A stretch of 64,000 nucleotides of DNA from JAJZGK01 sp035538795 (GCA_035538795.1 DATLJS010000069.1:124001-188000), one strand, 5' to 3'. Counted from the stretch's first letter, positions 52,624 through 61,970 are shown. Program-made: numbers and translations. The notes: a model not told the origin generated them from the sequence alone.

Positions 52624-52639
52624 CGCCGCTTTCGCGGCG
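52624..52639. promoter_or_regulatory. Hairpin in the araC-adh divergent region
   Basis: CGCCGC and GCGGCG pair around TTTC, 47-62 bp upstream of the araC start. The 183-bp divergent gap also contains two GATCGG copies (around 52687 and 52707) and should hold the AraC binding sites; no site can be assigned firmly. Confidence 0.3.
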
Positions 52640-52760
52640 ACAAAGCGAATCTGGAGATGACGGAGAATCATGCAAGAATTTTGCAGGATCGGGCTACCGC
52701 ATGCGATCGGTGTGGGCGCACTCTTGGCCCCGTCATATTCTCGATCTCCTGGAGACAGTC

Positions 52761-53816
52761 ATGAGCATGTCGGTTTACGGCTATGCCGCCCAGAACGCCA
52801 CCACGCCGCTGGCCCCTCACCACTTTACCCGCCGTGATCCCCGTCCCAACGACGTGGTGATCGACATCCTGTATTGCGGCGTCTGTCATTCCGATCTGCA
52901 CCAGGCTCGCAACGACTGGGGCAACAGCATCTATCCGATGGTTCCGGGGCACGAAATCATCGGCCGCATCTCCCATGTCGGGCCGGAGGCGGGCGATTTT
53001 AAGATCGGCGATCTGGTGGGTGTCGGCTGTATGGTCGATTCCTGTCAGCATTGCGAGCCGTGCGAACATGGCTTGGAGCAATATTGCATCGAAGGCCCGA
53101 CCCTGACCTATAACGGCCTGGATCGTCACGATCACCTGCCGACCTTCGGCGGCTATTCGGAAAAGATCGTGTCCTCCGGCAAGTTCGTGGTGAAGATTCC
53201 CGACGGTCTGGATCCCAAGACCGCGGCGCCGCTGCTGTGCGCCGGCATCACCACCTATTCGCCGCTGCGTCACTGGAAAGTCGGGCCGGGCATGAAGGTG
53301 GCGGTGGTCGGCCTGGGCGGCTTGGGCCATATGGGCCTGAAGCTCGCCAAGGCCATGGGCGCCGAGGTCACCTTGTTCACCCGTTCTCCGGGTAAGGAAG
53401 CCGAGGCCCGCCGTCTGGGGGCCGACCACGTGGTGCTGTCCACCGACCCGGCACAGATGCAGGCGGTGTCGGGCAAGTTCGAGCTGATCCTGGACACGGT
53501 GCCGAATCAGCACGACCTGAACCCCTACGTCATGAGCCTGCGTCTGGACGGTACTTTGGTGCTGGTCGGGCTGATCGGGGCGTTGGAGCCGACCTTGAGC
53601 ACCGTGCCGCTGATCCTGGGCCGCCGTTCGGTGGTGGGGTCGGCCATCGGTGGCATCGCCGAAACCCAGGAGATGCTCGATTTTTGCGCCAAGACCGGCG
53701 TGACCTGCGATATCGAGATGCTCGATATCAAGAACATCAACGAGGCTTACGAGCGGATGCAAAAAAGCGATGTGCGCTATCGTTTCGTCATCGATATCGC
53801 CACTCTGAAGGACTGA
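52761..53816 (+). CDS. Zinc-dependent alcohol dehydrogenase (YahK-like aldehyde reductase)
   Basis: A 351-residue medium-chain dehydrogenase. Catalytic zinc ligands are Cys42 in CGVCHSD, His64 and Glu65 in PGHE; the structural zinc loop has Cys95, Cys98, Cys101 and Cys109. The NADP-binding motif is VGLGGLGHMGLKLA, and LLCAGITTYSPLRHW and YRFVID closely recall E. coli YahK, a broad NADPH-dependent aldehyde reductase. ATG 52761 follows GGAGA; the longer in-frame reading starts in the regulatory gap. It is divergent from an AraC regulator, likely its activator. Confidence 0.93.
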   Translation: MSMSVYGYAAQNATTPLAPHHFTRRDPRPNDVVIDILYCGVCHSDLHQARNDWGNSIYPMVPGHEIIGRISHVGPEAGDFKIGDLVGVGCMVDSCQHCEPCEHGLEQYCIEGPTLTYNGLDRHDHLPTFGGYSEKIVSSGKFVVKIPDGLDPKTAAPLLCAGITTYSPLRHWKVGPGMKVAVVGLGGLGHMGLKLAKAMGAEVTLFTRSPGKEAEARRLGADHVVLSTDPAQMQAVSGKFELILDTVPNQHDLNPYVMSLRLDGTLVLVGLIGALEPTLSTVPLILGRRSVVGSAIGGIAETQEMLDFCAKTGVTCDIEMLDIKNINEAYERMQKSDVRYRFVIDIATLKD

Positions 53817-53831
53817 TCGGAAAAACATCGG

Positions 53832-53861
53832 CATGCCGGCCCCGGTCGCGGGGCCGGCATG
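53832..53861. terminator. Terminator between convergent adh and membrane-protein genes
   Basis: ATGCCGGCCCC and GGGGCCGGCAT form a perfect 11-bp stem around GGTCGC in the 50-bp gap between converging genes. The T-tract is better on the minus strand (TTTTT after the stem). Confidence 0.8.
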
Positions 53862-53866
53862 GCTTC

Positions 53867-54883
53867 TCAGGCATTGGGCAGCAGGCGGCGGAGATTGCCG
53901 GGCAGGCGGCTCAGAACGAACATCCGGGTGTTGTGCCAGAAAGCGGACAGAACGGTCAGGGCGGTGCCGACGATCAGGGCGGTGACCGCCAGGCCTTCGC
54001 TGATGGAAGCGTTCTGGCTGACCAAATGACTCAGGGCGTAGATGACGTAGGCCAAGGCCGAAACCAGCAGCGCCCGGCGGTCGACCAGCACGGCGACAAG
54101 GCCCAAGGCCAGATAGAGGGCGATGGCGCTGGCGGTGTGCAGAACGGTCGGGTTGGTTTCCCCCAGCAATCCCAGCGACCAGAAGGCGGGATGCACGATC
54201 AGCGGCGCGGCTAAAAGATGCAGCCAGAACGCCACGTCCGAGCGGCGGGTGACTCGCGCCCGGTCGCTGGAATCCCAGCGGACGGCCATGGCGAAAGTGG
54301 CCAGTCCCGCCATGAGCAGCGTCGGTCTGCCCCATTGGGGAAAGAAGTCGGGAACCAAGGCCGACAGCCCGGCGACGATGACGGCGATGGCGGCGCCGGT
54401 GCCTGCCGCCACGGTAATGGGAACGCGGAAGCGCCACCAATGCAGTCCGGCCCCGAACGCTGCCGCGCCGGCGCTGGCGGCCAGAACCATCTGGCCCATG
54501 GCGGGGCTGTCTCCCTGGCTGGTCAGCAGCGACCCGGCGACGCCATACAGCGAAGTGACGAACGTCAGCAGCAGGATGATGCTGGGCAGGGCCATCCGCC
54601 GGTTGCGAGTGAAGAATTCGGCCAGCGCCCAACTGGCGGCGACGACGCCCAGACTGCCCAGGACTGGCGACAGACGGTGGCCCAGATAGCCCAGGGGCCA
54701 CAGGATCAAGGCGCAGGCGATGGACACGAAAATGTCGTTGAAGCCGGTCAACAGGCGGAAATGTTCTTCATCCACCGCCGATGTGGCCCGGCGCTTGGCG
54801 ATGAAGGCGCGGAAAGCCGCCACCGATTCCTCGGTCAGCACGCCTGCGGTCACCGCTGCGGAAAGGTCGCCCTCACTGTACAT
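53867..54883 (-). CDS. Multi-span membrane protein of unknown function
   Basis: A 338-residue protein: a soluble N-terminal segment of about 50 residues (two predicted helices) followed by about ten hydrophobic helices from residue 52 to 320, ending in a basic tail (RLPGNLRRLLPNA). The N-terminal helix pair plus many helices resembles DUF2157-type membrane proteins, but I cannot confirm a family. There are no catalytic or transport motifs that I recognise. It is monocistronic, convergent with adh and divergent from an MFS gene. Confidence 0.75.
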   Translation of the reverse strand: MYSEGDLSAAVTAGVLTEESVAAFRAFIAKRRATSAVDEEHFRLLTGFNDIFVSIACALILWPLGYLGHRLSPVLGSLGVVAASWALAEFFTRNRRMALPSIILLLTFVTSLYGVAGSLLTSQGDSPAMGQMVLAASAGAAAFGAGLHWWRFRVPITVAAGTGAAIAVIVAGLSALVPDFFPQWGRPTLLMAGLATFAMAVRWDSSDRARVTRRSDVAFWLHLLAAPLIVHPAFWSLGLLGETNPTVLHTASAIALYLALGLVAVLVDRRALLVSALAYVIYALSHLVSQNASISEGLAVTALIVGTALTVLSAFWHNTRMFVLSRLPGNLRRLLPNA

Positions 54884-55022
54884 GTCTGATGCTCCTGAAT
54901 ACCTGGCGAGTGAAGCGCTTATACCTTTGCTTTGGCAATAGATTATCTTCGTCCTTGCGCCTCGACATTCCGCCGGGGCGTCTCTATTTTTCCATCAAGA
55001 CCCTTGAGCCGAGTCCCGTCCA

Positions 55023-56234
55023 TTGCCGCCTGCCGCTCCTCCGTCCGCCTCGACGCTGCGACCTGTGCTGACCCTTTGCGGCGGCTTGGGATTGAGCTTG
55101 ATCGGCGTCTTTGCCTTCCCGGCCCTGGTGCCGGTGCTGAAGGGCGAATGGGCGCTGACCAACGTGCAGGCCGGGTGGATCGCCGGCATCTATTTTCTGG
55201 GTTATGCCCTGGCGGTGCCGGTTCTCAGCAGCCTGACCGACCGCATCGACGCCAAGCTGGTGTTCCTCGGCGGCATTCTGACCTGTCTGCTTTCCTCGGC
55301 CGGGTTCGCCCTGTGGGCCGAAGGAGCCGCCAGCGCCATGGTTTTCCGCTTCTTCGGCGGGGTCGGTCTGGCGGGCATCTACATGCCGGGGCTGAAAGCT
55401 TTGGTGGACCGGGTGCAGGGGCCGGGGCAGGCGCGCGCCATGTCCTATTACACGGCCTGTTTCTCCCTGGGCACCATGCTGTCCTTTGCCGTCACCGGCG
55501 AGGCCGAACTGATTGTCGGTTGGCGCGGAGCCTTCTGGCTGGCGGCAGGTTGCGGTTTGGTGGCGGCGGTTCTGGGGTTGGCTCTGAACGGCGTTAAGCC
55601 CGTGCGCGGAGGAGAACCCGGCAAGCTGCTGGATTTCGCTCCGGTCCTGAAGAACCGCGCCGCCATGGGCTATGTTTTGGGCTATGTCTGCCATATGTGG
55701 GAACTGTTCACGGTGCGCGCCTGGATCGTCGCCTTTCTGGTGTTCGCGCAGGGACAGGCCGGAGCCCAGGCCGGCTGGTCTCCGACCACGGTCGCCACCA
55801 TCAGTTCGGCCATGGCCATGGCCGCCAGCATCGGCGGAGCCGATCTGGCCATCCGTTTCGACCGGCGTAAATTGTGCGCCGCCGCCATGATCGCTTCGGG
55901 AGGCACGGGGCTGCTTCTGGGCTTCTCCGCCTGGTCCTATGCCGCCGCCTGCATCGCCTCGGTGCTCTATACCGGGCTGGTCCAATTGGACTCCGCCGCT
56001 CTGACCACCGGAGCCATGATGGCCGCCGAGCCGGAACGGCGGGGGGCGACGGTCGCCCTGCATTCCCTGCTGGGGTTCGGCGCCGCCTTTTTTGGGCCGC
56101 TGCTTCAGGGCGCCATCCTGGACGCCACCGGCCATGGTCGCACCGTCACCTCTTGGGCCGTCGCCTTCGCCGTCATGGGCGGCATCGGCCTGCTGGGGCC
56201 ATTGGCCTTGCGTTGGGGGCGGGCGGCAAGATGA
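55023..56234 (+). CDS. MFS family transporter
   Basis: A 403-residue major facilitator with 12 predicted helices. The loop 2-3 region SLTDRIDAKLVF is the MFS motif A position (GxxxDRxGRR-like). The substrate is unknown. The start is uncertain: TTG 55023 is the first in-frame start, GTG 55065 is another, and neither has a clear ribosome binding site. The stop overlaps the next small gene by 4 bp (ATGA), so the two are probably co-translated. Confidence 0.85.
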   Translation: MPPAAPPSASTLRPVLTLCGGLGLSLIGVFAFPALVPVLKGEWALTNVQAGWIAGIYFLGYALAVPVLSSLTDRIDAKLVFLGGILTCLLSSAGFALWAEGAASAMVFRFFGGVGLAGIYMPGLKALVDRVQGPGQARAMSYYTACFSLGTMLSFAVTGEAELIVGWRGAFWLAAGCGLVAAVLGLALNGVKPVRGGEPGKLLDFAPVLKNRAAMGYVLGYVCHMWELFTVRAWIVAFLVFAQGQAGAQAGWSPTTVATISSAMAMAASIGGADLAIRFDRRKLCAAAMIASGGTGLLLGFSAWSYAAACIASVLYTGLVQLDSAALTTGAMMAAEPERRGATVALHSLLGFGAAFFGPLLQGAILDATGHGRTVTSWAVAFAVMGGIGLLGPLALRWGRAAR

Positions 56235-56548
56235 GAACGCCCCACGGCATCAGCCGCCATAGCCGCATGCGCCAGCGCAAGGTGATTCTACGCCGCGTTT
56301 CGCTGGTGGGGTCGGGCGCGTCCCTGATCCTGCTGGGAATCGTCTCGGTGCCGTCGCCAGTGCCCATCGGCTTCGTATTGTTCGCCATGGGGCTGTTCAT
56401 GATGGCCAAGGGGTCGCGTACCGCCCGGCGTTCGATCAAGCATTTGCGTCGCCGCGTCCCTTTGTTCTCGCGCGGGCTCAATCATGCCAAGCATCGCCTG
56501 CCGTCCCAGATGCGCGACTTCATCGAGAAGAGCGATCCCGAGGCGTAA
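56231..56548 (+). CDS. Small membrane protein (105 aa) coupled to the MFS gene
   Basis: A strongly basic N-terminal part (RHSRMRQRKVILRR) is followed by two hydrophobic segments (about 26-43 and 47-62) and a basic C-terminal tail. The middle PSPVPIGFVLFAMGLFMMAKGS resembles the PGPGW-type small transmembrane proteins, though the PGPGW motif itself is not exact. It overlaps the transporter gene by 4 bp. Unknown function; it may be an accessory to the transporter. Confidence 0.6.
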   Translation: MRTPHGISRHSRMRQRKVILRRVSLVGSGASLILLGIVSVPSPVPIGFVLFAMGLFMMAKGSRTARRSIKHLRRRVPLFSRGLNHAKHRLPSQMRDFIEKSDPEA

Positions 56549-56575
56549 GCCCGCGGCCCGGGCGCGGATTGCCCG

Positions 56576-57526
56576 TCAGCCGTCCTTGCGGGCTCTGGGG
56601 TGGGCGTCCTGATAGACGGCGGTCAGGCGGGCGGCGTCGACGTCGGTATAACGCTGGGTGGTGCTCAGCGAGGCGTGGCCCAGCAATTCCTGGATGGTGC
56701 GCAGATCGCCGCCGCCGGCCAGCAGGTGGGTGGCGAAGGAATGGCGTAGGGCATGGGGGGTGGCGGTTTCCGGCAAGCCCAGCAGACCGCGCAGGCGGCG
56801 CACCTGCCGCTGCACGACGCCGGGATTGAGGCGTCTGCCCCGGGCGCCGACGAACAGCGGAAAATCACTTCCGCCCTTCCATGGGCATTGGCCGAGATAA
56901 TCGTCCACTGCCTCGACCACGGCGGGCAGCAGGGGAACCAGACGTTGTTTATTGCCCTTGCCGGTGATGACCATGACCTCGCCTTTGGGGCGCTGGCCGC
57001 GATTCAGGCCCAGCGCCTCGCCCAGGCGCAGGCCGCAGCCATAGAGCAAGGTCAGCAGGGCCATGTCGCGGGCGGCCATCCAGGGTTCGTCCTGCAACTC
57101 GGCGGCGGACGACAGGGCGGCCAGGGCGTCGTCGGAACTGAGTGGCTTGGGAATGGAGCGGGGCGGTCGGGGAGACCGCACGGCGCCCAGGGCGGCGTTG
57201 TGGGCCAATCCGTTGCGGTCGAGATAGCGGAAGAAACTGCGCAAGGACGACATGGTACGGGCCATGGAGGTGCGCCCCAATCCTTCGCCGCCGCGTCGGG
57301 CCATGAAACTGCGGAAATCGGCGGGGGACAATTTGGACAGATCGTCCAGTTCCGCTTCGCCGCCCAGATGTTCCATCAGAAACGACAGAAACGCCGACAG
57401 GTCGCGGGAATAGCCGTCCAGGGTATGGGCCGAGGCGCGACGCTCCTCGGCGAGCCAGGCCCGCCAGGAATCGACGGCGGCCCTCAGGCGAGGGCCACCG
57501 AGAAAGGGAATCAGACCTGCGGCCAC
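56576..57526 (-). CDS. xerC: Tyrosine recombinase XerC
   Basis: XerC with XerD resolves chromosome dimers at dif. The 316 residues include the N-terminal SAM-like core-binding domain (about 15-115) and the catalytic domain with Arg167, Lys190, His258, Arg261, His284 and the nucleophile Tyr293 in TQRYTDVD. The pentad plus Lys is complete, so it should be active. It overlaps the upstream DUF484 gene by 16 bp, the usual fsa-DUF484-xerC layout near priA in alphaproteobacteria. This is a chromosomal Xer and not an integrase of a mobile element. Confidence 0.94.
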   Translation of the reverse strand: MAAGLIPFLGGPRLRAAVDSWRAWLAEERRASAHTLDGYSRDLSAFLSFLMEHLGGEAELDDLSKLSPADFRSFMARRGGEGLGRTSMARTMSSLRSFFRYLDRNGLAHNAALGAVRSPRPPRSIPKPLSSDDALAALSSAAELQDEPWMAARDMALLTLLYGCGLRLGEALGLNRGQRPKGEVMVITGKGNKQRLVPLLPAVVEAVDDYLGQCPWKGGSDFPLFVGARGRRLNPGVVQRQVRRLRGLLGLPETATPHALRHSFATHLLAGGGDLRTIQELLGHASLSTTQRYTDVDAARLTAVYQDAHPRARKDG

Positions 57527-58212
57527 CAGCGCGACACGCAGTCCTCCAGCACGCGGGCGACGAACGAGAGAAGCTCGGTGCCCTGGCTGGATTGGAAAGT
57601 CCGTTCGTTGCGCGACCCCAGAGCCAGCAGGCCGGGCGGGCAGCCGGCGGGGTCCAGGCGCACCAGGGCGAACGAAGTCACTAGGCTGGCGGCGTCGCCG
57701 AAGATCACCGGGTCGCCCGAGGTGTTACCGCGCAGCATCACTTCGTTGGGGCCGATCACCTGATCCAACAGGCCGGGCGGCAGCGGCATGATGCCGGGCA
57801 GAATGGCGGCGTGCTCGCCGGTCTCGAAGCCCAGGCAGCAGACGTCCACGTCCAGCAGCGCCGGATAGTCCTCAGTCATGATCTGGGCCAGCCCTTCCAT
57901 GTCGGCGGCGTCCAGCGTGGTCAGGACCGCCTCGATGGTGCGGCTTTGCACCGACATGTTGCTGCGCGAGGTGGTGATCAGATGTTCGGCGCAGCCGCGC
58001 ATCTGGTCCAACTCGTCGTGCAGGCGGCTGATCATGTATTGCTGCAGGTCCACCACCGGCCCGCCGTCGAAACGGGTCGGCGGAGCCATCTTGGCGATCA
58101 GCTCGGGATGGCGGGAGAGGAATTCGGGATGATCCTTGAGGAAGGTCACCACCTGATCCTCGGTTACGGCCTGCGCCCGGCCTTCGGCTGTGGATTCGCC
58201 ACTCTTCGCCAT
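57511..58212 (-). CDS. DUF484 family protein
   Basis: A 233-residue DUF484 protein: N-terminal VVTFLKDHPEFLSRHPEL is the family hallmark, followed by a coiled-coil stretch (about 60-100) and a GAF-like domain (about 100-230). DUF484 genes lie next to xerC in many Proteobacteria, but the function is unknown. It starts 5 bp after the transaldolase gene and overlaps xerC by 16 bp. Confidence 0.9.
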   Translation of the reverse strand: MAKSGESTAEGRAQAVTEDQVVTFLKDHPEFLSRHPELIAKMAPPTRFDGGPVVDLQQYMISRLHDELDQMRGCAEHLITTSRSNMSVQSRTIEAVLTTLDAADMEGLAQIMTEDYPALLDVDVCCLGFETGEHAAILPGIMPLPPGLLDQVIGPNEVMLRGNTSGDPVIFGDAASLVTSFALVRLDPAGCPPGLLALGSRNERTFQSSQGTELLSFVARVLEDCVSRWWPQV

Positions 58213-58217
58213 GACGC

Positions 58218-58880
58218 TCAGTCCTCCAGAATCGATTGGCCGGTCTTGCGCCAGTCTTCCATGAAGGCGGCCAGACCCTTGTCGGTCAGCGGATGCTCGT
58301 AAAGCTGACGCAGCACCTTCGGCGGGATGGTCGCCACGTGGGCGCCCAGCTTGGCGGCGTCGACCACATGCATGGGATGGCGGATCGAGGCCACCAGCAC
58401 TTCGGTCTGCAACAGCGGATATTGGTCATAGATGCCGACGATGTCGCCGATCAGTTCCATGCCGTCCTGGCCGATGTCGTCCAGACGGCCGACGAAGGGA
58501 GAGATGAAGGCGGCGCCGGCCTTGGCGGCCAGCAGAGCCTGGGCGGCCGAGAAGCACAGGGTGACATTGACCATGGTGCCTTCGTCGGACAGGGCCTTGC
58601 AGGTCTTCAGGCCGTCGACCGTCAGTGGCACCTTGACCGCGACGTTGTCGGCGATGCGGGCCAGCCTGCGGCCTTCCTTCAGCATGGTGGCGAAGTCGGT
58701 GGCGGCCACTTCGGCGCTGACCGGACCCGAGACGACGCTGCAGATTTCCGCCACCACGTCCAGGAATTTGCGGCCGCTCTTGGCGATCAGCGACGGATTG
58801 GTGGTGACGCCGTCCACTAGGCCGGTGGCGGCCAGATCGCGGATTTCGGCGATGTCGGCGGTGTCGATGAAGAACTTCAT
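58218..58880 (-). CDS. Fructose-6-phosphate aldolase / transaldolase-like protein
   Basis: A 220-residue short transaldolase of the FSA/TalC type. MKFFIDTADIAEIRDL is the family start, DGVTTNPSLI the phosphate-side loop and Lys83 in AVKVPLT the Schiff-base lysine. It is annotated either as transaldolase or as fructose-6-phosphate aldolase; sequence alone does not separate these. It heads a minus-strand unit with DUF484 and xerC and is divergent from priA. Confidence 0.93.
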   Translation of the reverse strand: MKFFIDTADIAEIRDLAATGLVDGVTTNPSLIAKSGRKFLDVVAEICSVVSGPVSAEVAATDFATMLKEGRRLARIADNVAVKVPLTVDGLKTCKALSDEGTMVNVTLCFSAAQALLAAKAGAAFISPFVGRLDDIGQDGMELIGDIVGIYDQYPLLQTEVLVASIRHPMHVVDAAKLGAHVATIPPKVLRQLYEHPLTDKGLAAFMEDWRKTGQSILED

Positions 58881-58966
58881 GGTCGGGTCTGCTTTCCGGG
58901 CTTTGCGGACAAATCTTTTGTCCTCGCCGCTGGCGGCCCGGCGGCGAGGCGGCTAGAGTGTAGACC

Positions 58967-61192
58967 ATGCTCTCGTCCGAAGCCAATTCCCAAGCGTGCG
59001 ACATTAATAAGTCGCCCCAGCCCTTTGCGGCGGGGCGGCGGGTGGCCGTCTTGCTGCCTCTGCCGCTGGCCGGAGCCTATGATTATGTGGTGGGCGACGG
59101 AATGGAGCTGCATCCCGGCGATTTCGTGCGGGTGCCGCTGGGGGGGCGGCGCGCCGTCGGCGTGGTGTGGGGCGCGGGGGTCGGGGACGTTGCCGCCGCC
59201 AAATGCCGGGCGGTGCTGGAGCGTCTGGACGTGCCGCCGCTGCCCGAGCCGTCGCGCAGGCTGGTGGATTGGGTGGCGGGCTATACCCTGTCGGCTCCAG
59301 GCGCGGTGCTGAAGATGTGCATGAGCGTGCCGTCCGCCTTGGAGCCGCCGCCGAAGTCTCCCGTCGGTTACGTGGCGGCGGCGGAGCGTCCGGATGGACT
59401 GAAGATGACCGAGGCGCGGATTCGCGTGCTGGAAGCCGCCTGGGCTCCGCACCAGGCGGCGGACCTGGCCCGGCTGGCCGGAGTCAGTCCGGCGGTGATC
59501 AAGGGATTGGCCGACGCCAAGGCTCTGCTGCCGGTGCCGCTGCCCCGCTTCAAGCCGCCCGCCGATCCCGATTGGAAGCGGGCCGGCCCCACCTTGTCGG
59601 AAGAACAGGCCGAGGTGGCAAGGCAGATGCGGGCCTCGGTGGGAGCGGGGTTCGAGGTGACTTTGCTGGAAGGCGTTACCGGCTCAGGCAAAACAGAAGT
59701 ATATTTCGAGGCGGTGGCCGAAGCCCTGGAACAGGGAAAGCAGGTTCTCGTGCTGTTGCCGGAAATCGCCTTGTCGGCGCAATGGCTGGAGCGTTTCGCC
59801 CGGCGTTTCGGCACGAAACCCCTGGAATGGCATTCCGACTTGTCCGACACGGCCCGGCGCGAGACGTGGAAGGCGGTGGCCGACGGCCGCGCCCGTGTGG
59901 TCGTCGGGGCGCGTTCGGCGCTGTTCCTGCCCTATCCCGAATTGGGGCTGATCGTGGTGGACGAAGAGCACGACGCCTCGTTCAAGCAGGAAGAGGGCGT
60001 CATCTACCATGCCCGCGACATGGCGGTGGTCCGGGCCAGGGTCGGAGCCGTGCCCATCGTCTTGGCGTCGGCCACGCCGTCATTGGAAACCCAGGCCAAC
60101 GTCCAGGCGGGGCGTTATCGTAAGCTGCATCTGCCCAACCGCCACGGCGGCGCGGAACTGCCGGATCTGGTCTTAGTGGACTTGCGCCGTTATCCGCCGC
60201 CCCGCCGCAGTTGGCTGTCGCCGGTTCTGGTGACCGCGGTCCAGGAAACCCTGACGGCCGGAGAGCAGGTTCTGCTGTTCCTCAATCGCCGGGGCTACGC
60301 GCCGCTGACTTTGTGCAACAGCTGCGGCCATCGCCTGCAATGCCCCCATTGCACCGCCTGGCTGGTGGAGCATCGGGCTCAGGGCAAGCTGCAATGCCAT
60401 CATTGCGGCTATTGGTCAGCCTTGCCCGAACGCTGTCCGTCCTGCGACGCCGAGGACAGTTTCCGCGCCTGCGGTCCCGGCGTCGAGCGGCTGGCCGAGG
60501 AGGTCGAGGCGAAGTTTCCCGACGCCCGTGTGGCGGTGATGGCCTCGGACACCTTGAGCGGCCCCAGCGCCGCCGCCGAAATGGTCGATCGCATGGCCCG
60601 GCGCGAGATAGACCTGCTGATCGGCACCCAGGTGGTGGCCAAGGGGCACCATTTTCCCTTGCTGACCCTGGTGGGGGTGGTGGATGCCGATCTGGGGCTG
60701 GCCGGCGGCGACTTGCGGGCGGCGGAACGAACCTTCCAGTTGCTCAATCAGGTCGCCGGCCGCGCCGGCCGCGCCGAACATCCCGGCCGGGTGCTGCTGC
60801 AAACCTATCAGCCCGATCATCCGGTGATGGGGGCGCTGATCAGCGGCGACGGCGGGAAATTCTACGCCGAGGAAGCGCGGGCCCGCTCCGACGTTGGCAT
60901 GCCCCCGTATGGCAAGCTGGTGGCGCTGATCATTTCCGGTGAAGATGCCGCCATGGTGGACAAGGCGGCGACGCTGGTCGCCCGCTGCGCGCCGCAAGGC
61001 GAGGGAATCATGGTGCTGGGACCTGCTCCGGCGCCTCTGGCGCTGTTGCGGGGCAAGCACCGCCGAAGGTTGCTTTTTCGCGCCCCGCGCCCCGTTGCCG
61101 TGCAGGCCATGCTCAAGGATTGGCTGGCTCCGCTGAATCTGCCGAAGGGGGTCCGGGTCCAGATCGACGTCGATCCTTATTCCTTCACATGA
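58967..61192 (+). CDS. priA: Primosomal helicase PriA
   Basis: PriA restarts collapsed replication forks. The 741 residues comprise the 3'-DNA-binding domain (about 25-130), helicase motifs with Walker A GSGKTE (239-244) and DEEH in VVDEEHDASFKQE, and a zinc-binding region with eight Cys (CNSC, CPHC, CHHC, CPSC). VAGRAGRAEHPG (motif VI) and the C-terminal domain follow. ATG 58967 begins with a poorly conserved 20-residue tail. It is divergent from the transaldolase gene and lies upstream of the ATP synthase genes. Confidence 0.96.
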   Translation: MLSSEANSQACDINKSPQPFAAGRRVAVLLPLPLAGAYDYVVGDGMELHPGDFVRVPLGGRRAVGVVWGAGVGDVAAAKCRAVLERLDVPPLPEPSRRLVDWVAGYTLSAPGAVLKMCMSVPSALEPPPKSPVGYVAAAERPDGLKMTEARIRVLEAAWAPHQAADLARLAGVSPAVIKGLADAKALLPVPLPRFKPPADPDWKRAGPTLSEEQAEVARQMRASVGAGFEVTLLEGVTGSGKTEVYFEAVAEALEQGKQVLVLLPEIALSAQWLERFARRFGTKPLEWHSDLSDTARRETWKAVADGRARVVVGARSALFLPYPELGLIVVDEEHDASFKQEEGVIYHARDMAVVRARVGAVPIVLASATPSLETQANVQAGRYRKLHLPNRHGGAELPDLVLVDLRRYPPPRRSWLSPVLVTAVQETLTAGEQVLLFLNRRGYAPLTLCNSCGHRLQCPHCTAWLVEHRAQGKLQCHHCGYWSALPERCPSCDAEDSFRACGPGVERLAEEVEAKFPDARVAVMASDTLSGPSAAAEMVDRMARREIDLLIGTQVVAKGHHFPLLTLVGVVDADLGLAGGDLRAAERTFQLLNQVAGRAGRAEHPGRVLLQTYQPDHPVMGALISGDGGKFYAEEARARSDVGMPPYGKLVALIISGEDAAMVDKAATLVARCAPQGEGIMVLGPAPAPLALLRGKHRRRLLFRAPRPVAVQAMLKDWLAPLNLPKGVRVQIDVDPYSFT

Positions 61193-61348
61193 GGGCGGGT
61201 GGGAAACCGCATTCGGGCCGCCTGATAAGTCCACACGAAAAACGCGGTCTTCAGGGCTTTTTTGGCCCGAGTCGTCTTGCATGAGGGGGCTCGATATGCT
61301 AGTTAACCCACGCACCGCAGGCAGACCTGCTCAGCGGATGCCAAAAAT

Positions 61349-61376
61349 TTGTTTAGTTTCAAAGTGTTTTCATAAA
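61349..61376 (+). promoter_or_regulatory. Candidate promoter of the atpHAG operon
   Basis: TTGTTT (61349-61354), 16 bp, CATAAA (61371-61376), in an AT-rich island 40 bp upstream of the GTG start of atpH. The rest of the 223-bp priA-atpH gap shows no gene and no convincing terminator for priA. Confidence 0.35.
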
Positions 61377-61415
61377 AGCCCGCGTTCGTATCGGCAATCT
61401 TAAGGGACTGTCCAA

Positions 61416-61970
61416 GTGTCATCGGAAGCCAATGGCGCGATCGCCGACCGTTACTCCGCCGCTCTGTTCGAGCTTGCCGAACAGCAGTCCGCTCTGGACG
61501 CTGTCGCCGCGGATCTGAAAACCCTCAAGGCCATGGTGGCTGAAAGCCCCGACCTGCGCCGTCTGCTGCGCAGCCCGGTGGTCAGCCGCCGGGACCAGCA
61601 AAAAGCGGTGGGCGTGCTCGCCGTCAAGGCTGGGTTCAACGGCCTTACCCAGAAATTCCTTGGGTTGGTGGCGCAAAACCGCCGACTCTTCGCGCTGGAC
61701 GGCGTGATCGAGGCTTACCTGAACCGTCTGGCCGCCAAGCGCGGCGAAGTGACGGCGACGGTTTCCTCCGCCGTCGCGCTCAACGAAACCCAGGTCGGCG
61801 CCATCAGCGCCGCCCTGAAGAAGGTCGTCGGCAGCAATGTCACCTTGGACCTGTCTGTTGATCCGGCTCTGCTTGGCGGGCTTGTGGTCAAGGTCGGTTC
61901 CCGTATGGTGGATGGCTCGCTCAGGACCAAGCTGCAACATCTTCAGCTCGCTATGAAAGGGGTCGGGTGA
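61416..61970 (+). CDS. atpH: ATP synthase F1 delta subunit
   Basis: The 184-residue delta subunit connects F1 to the Fo peripheral stalk. The N-terminal ADRYSAALFELAEQ and the C-terminal LLGGLVVKVGSRMVDGSLRTKLQHL are family hallmarks. It uses a GTG start with AAGGGA 9 bp upstream. The order atpH-atpA-atpG without the Fo genes is the normal alphaproteobacterial split. The stop overlaps the atpA start by one base (TGATG). Confidence 0.96.
   Translation: MSSEANGAIADRYSAALFELAEQQSALDAVAADLKTLKAMVAESPDLRRLLRSPVVSRRDQQKAVGVLAVKAGFNGLTQKFLGLVAQNRRLFALDGVIEAYLNRLAAKRGEVTATVSSAVALNETQVGAISAALKKVVGSNVTLDLSVDPALLGGLVVKVGSRMVDGSLRTKLQHLQLAMKGVG

Noticed and set aside
56576..57526. Tyrosine recombinase as a sign of a mobile element
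   Set aside because: Sequence and neighbours (DUF484, priA nearby) identify chromosomal XerC; there are no att-like repeats or cargo genes.
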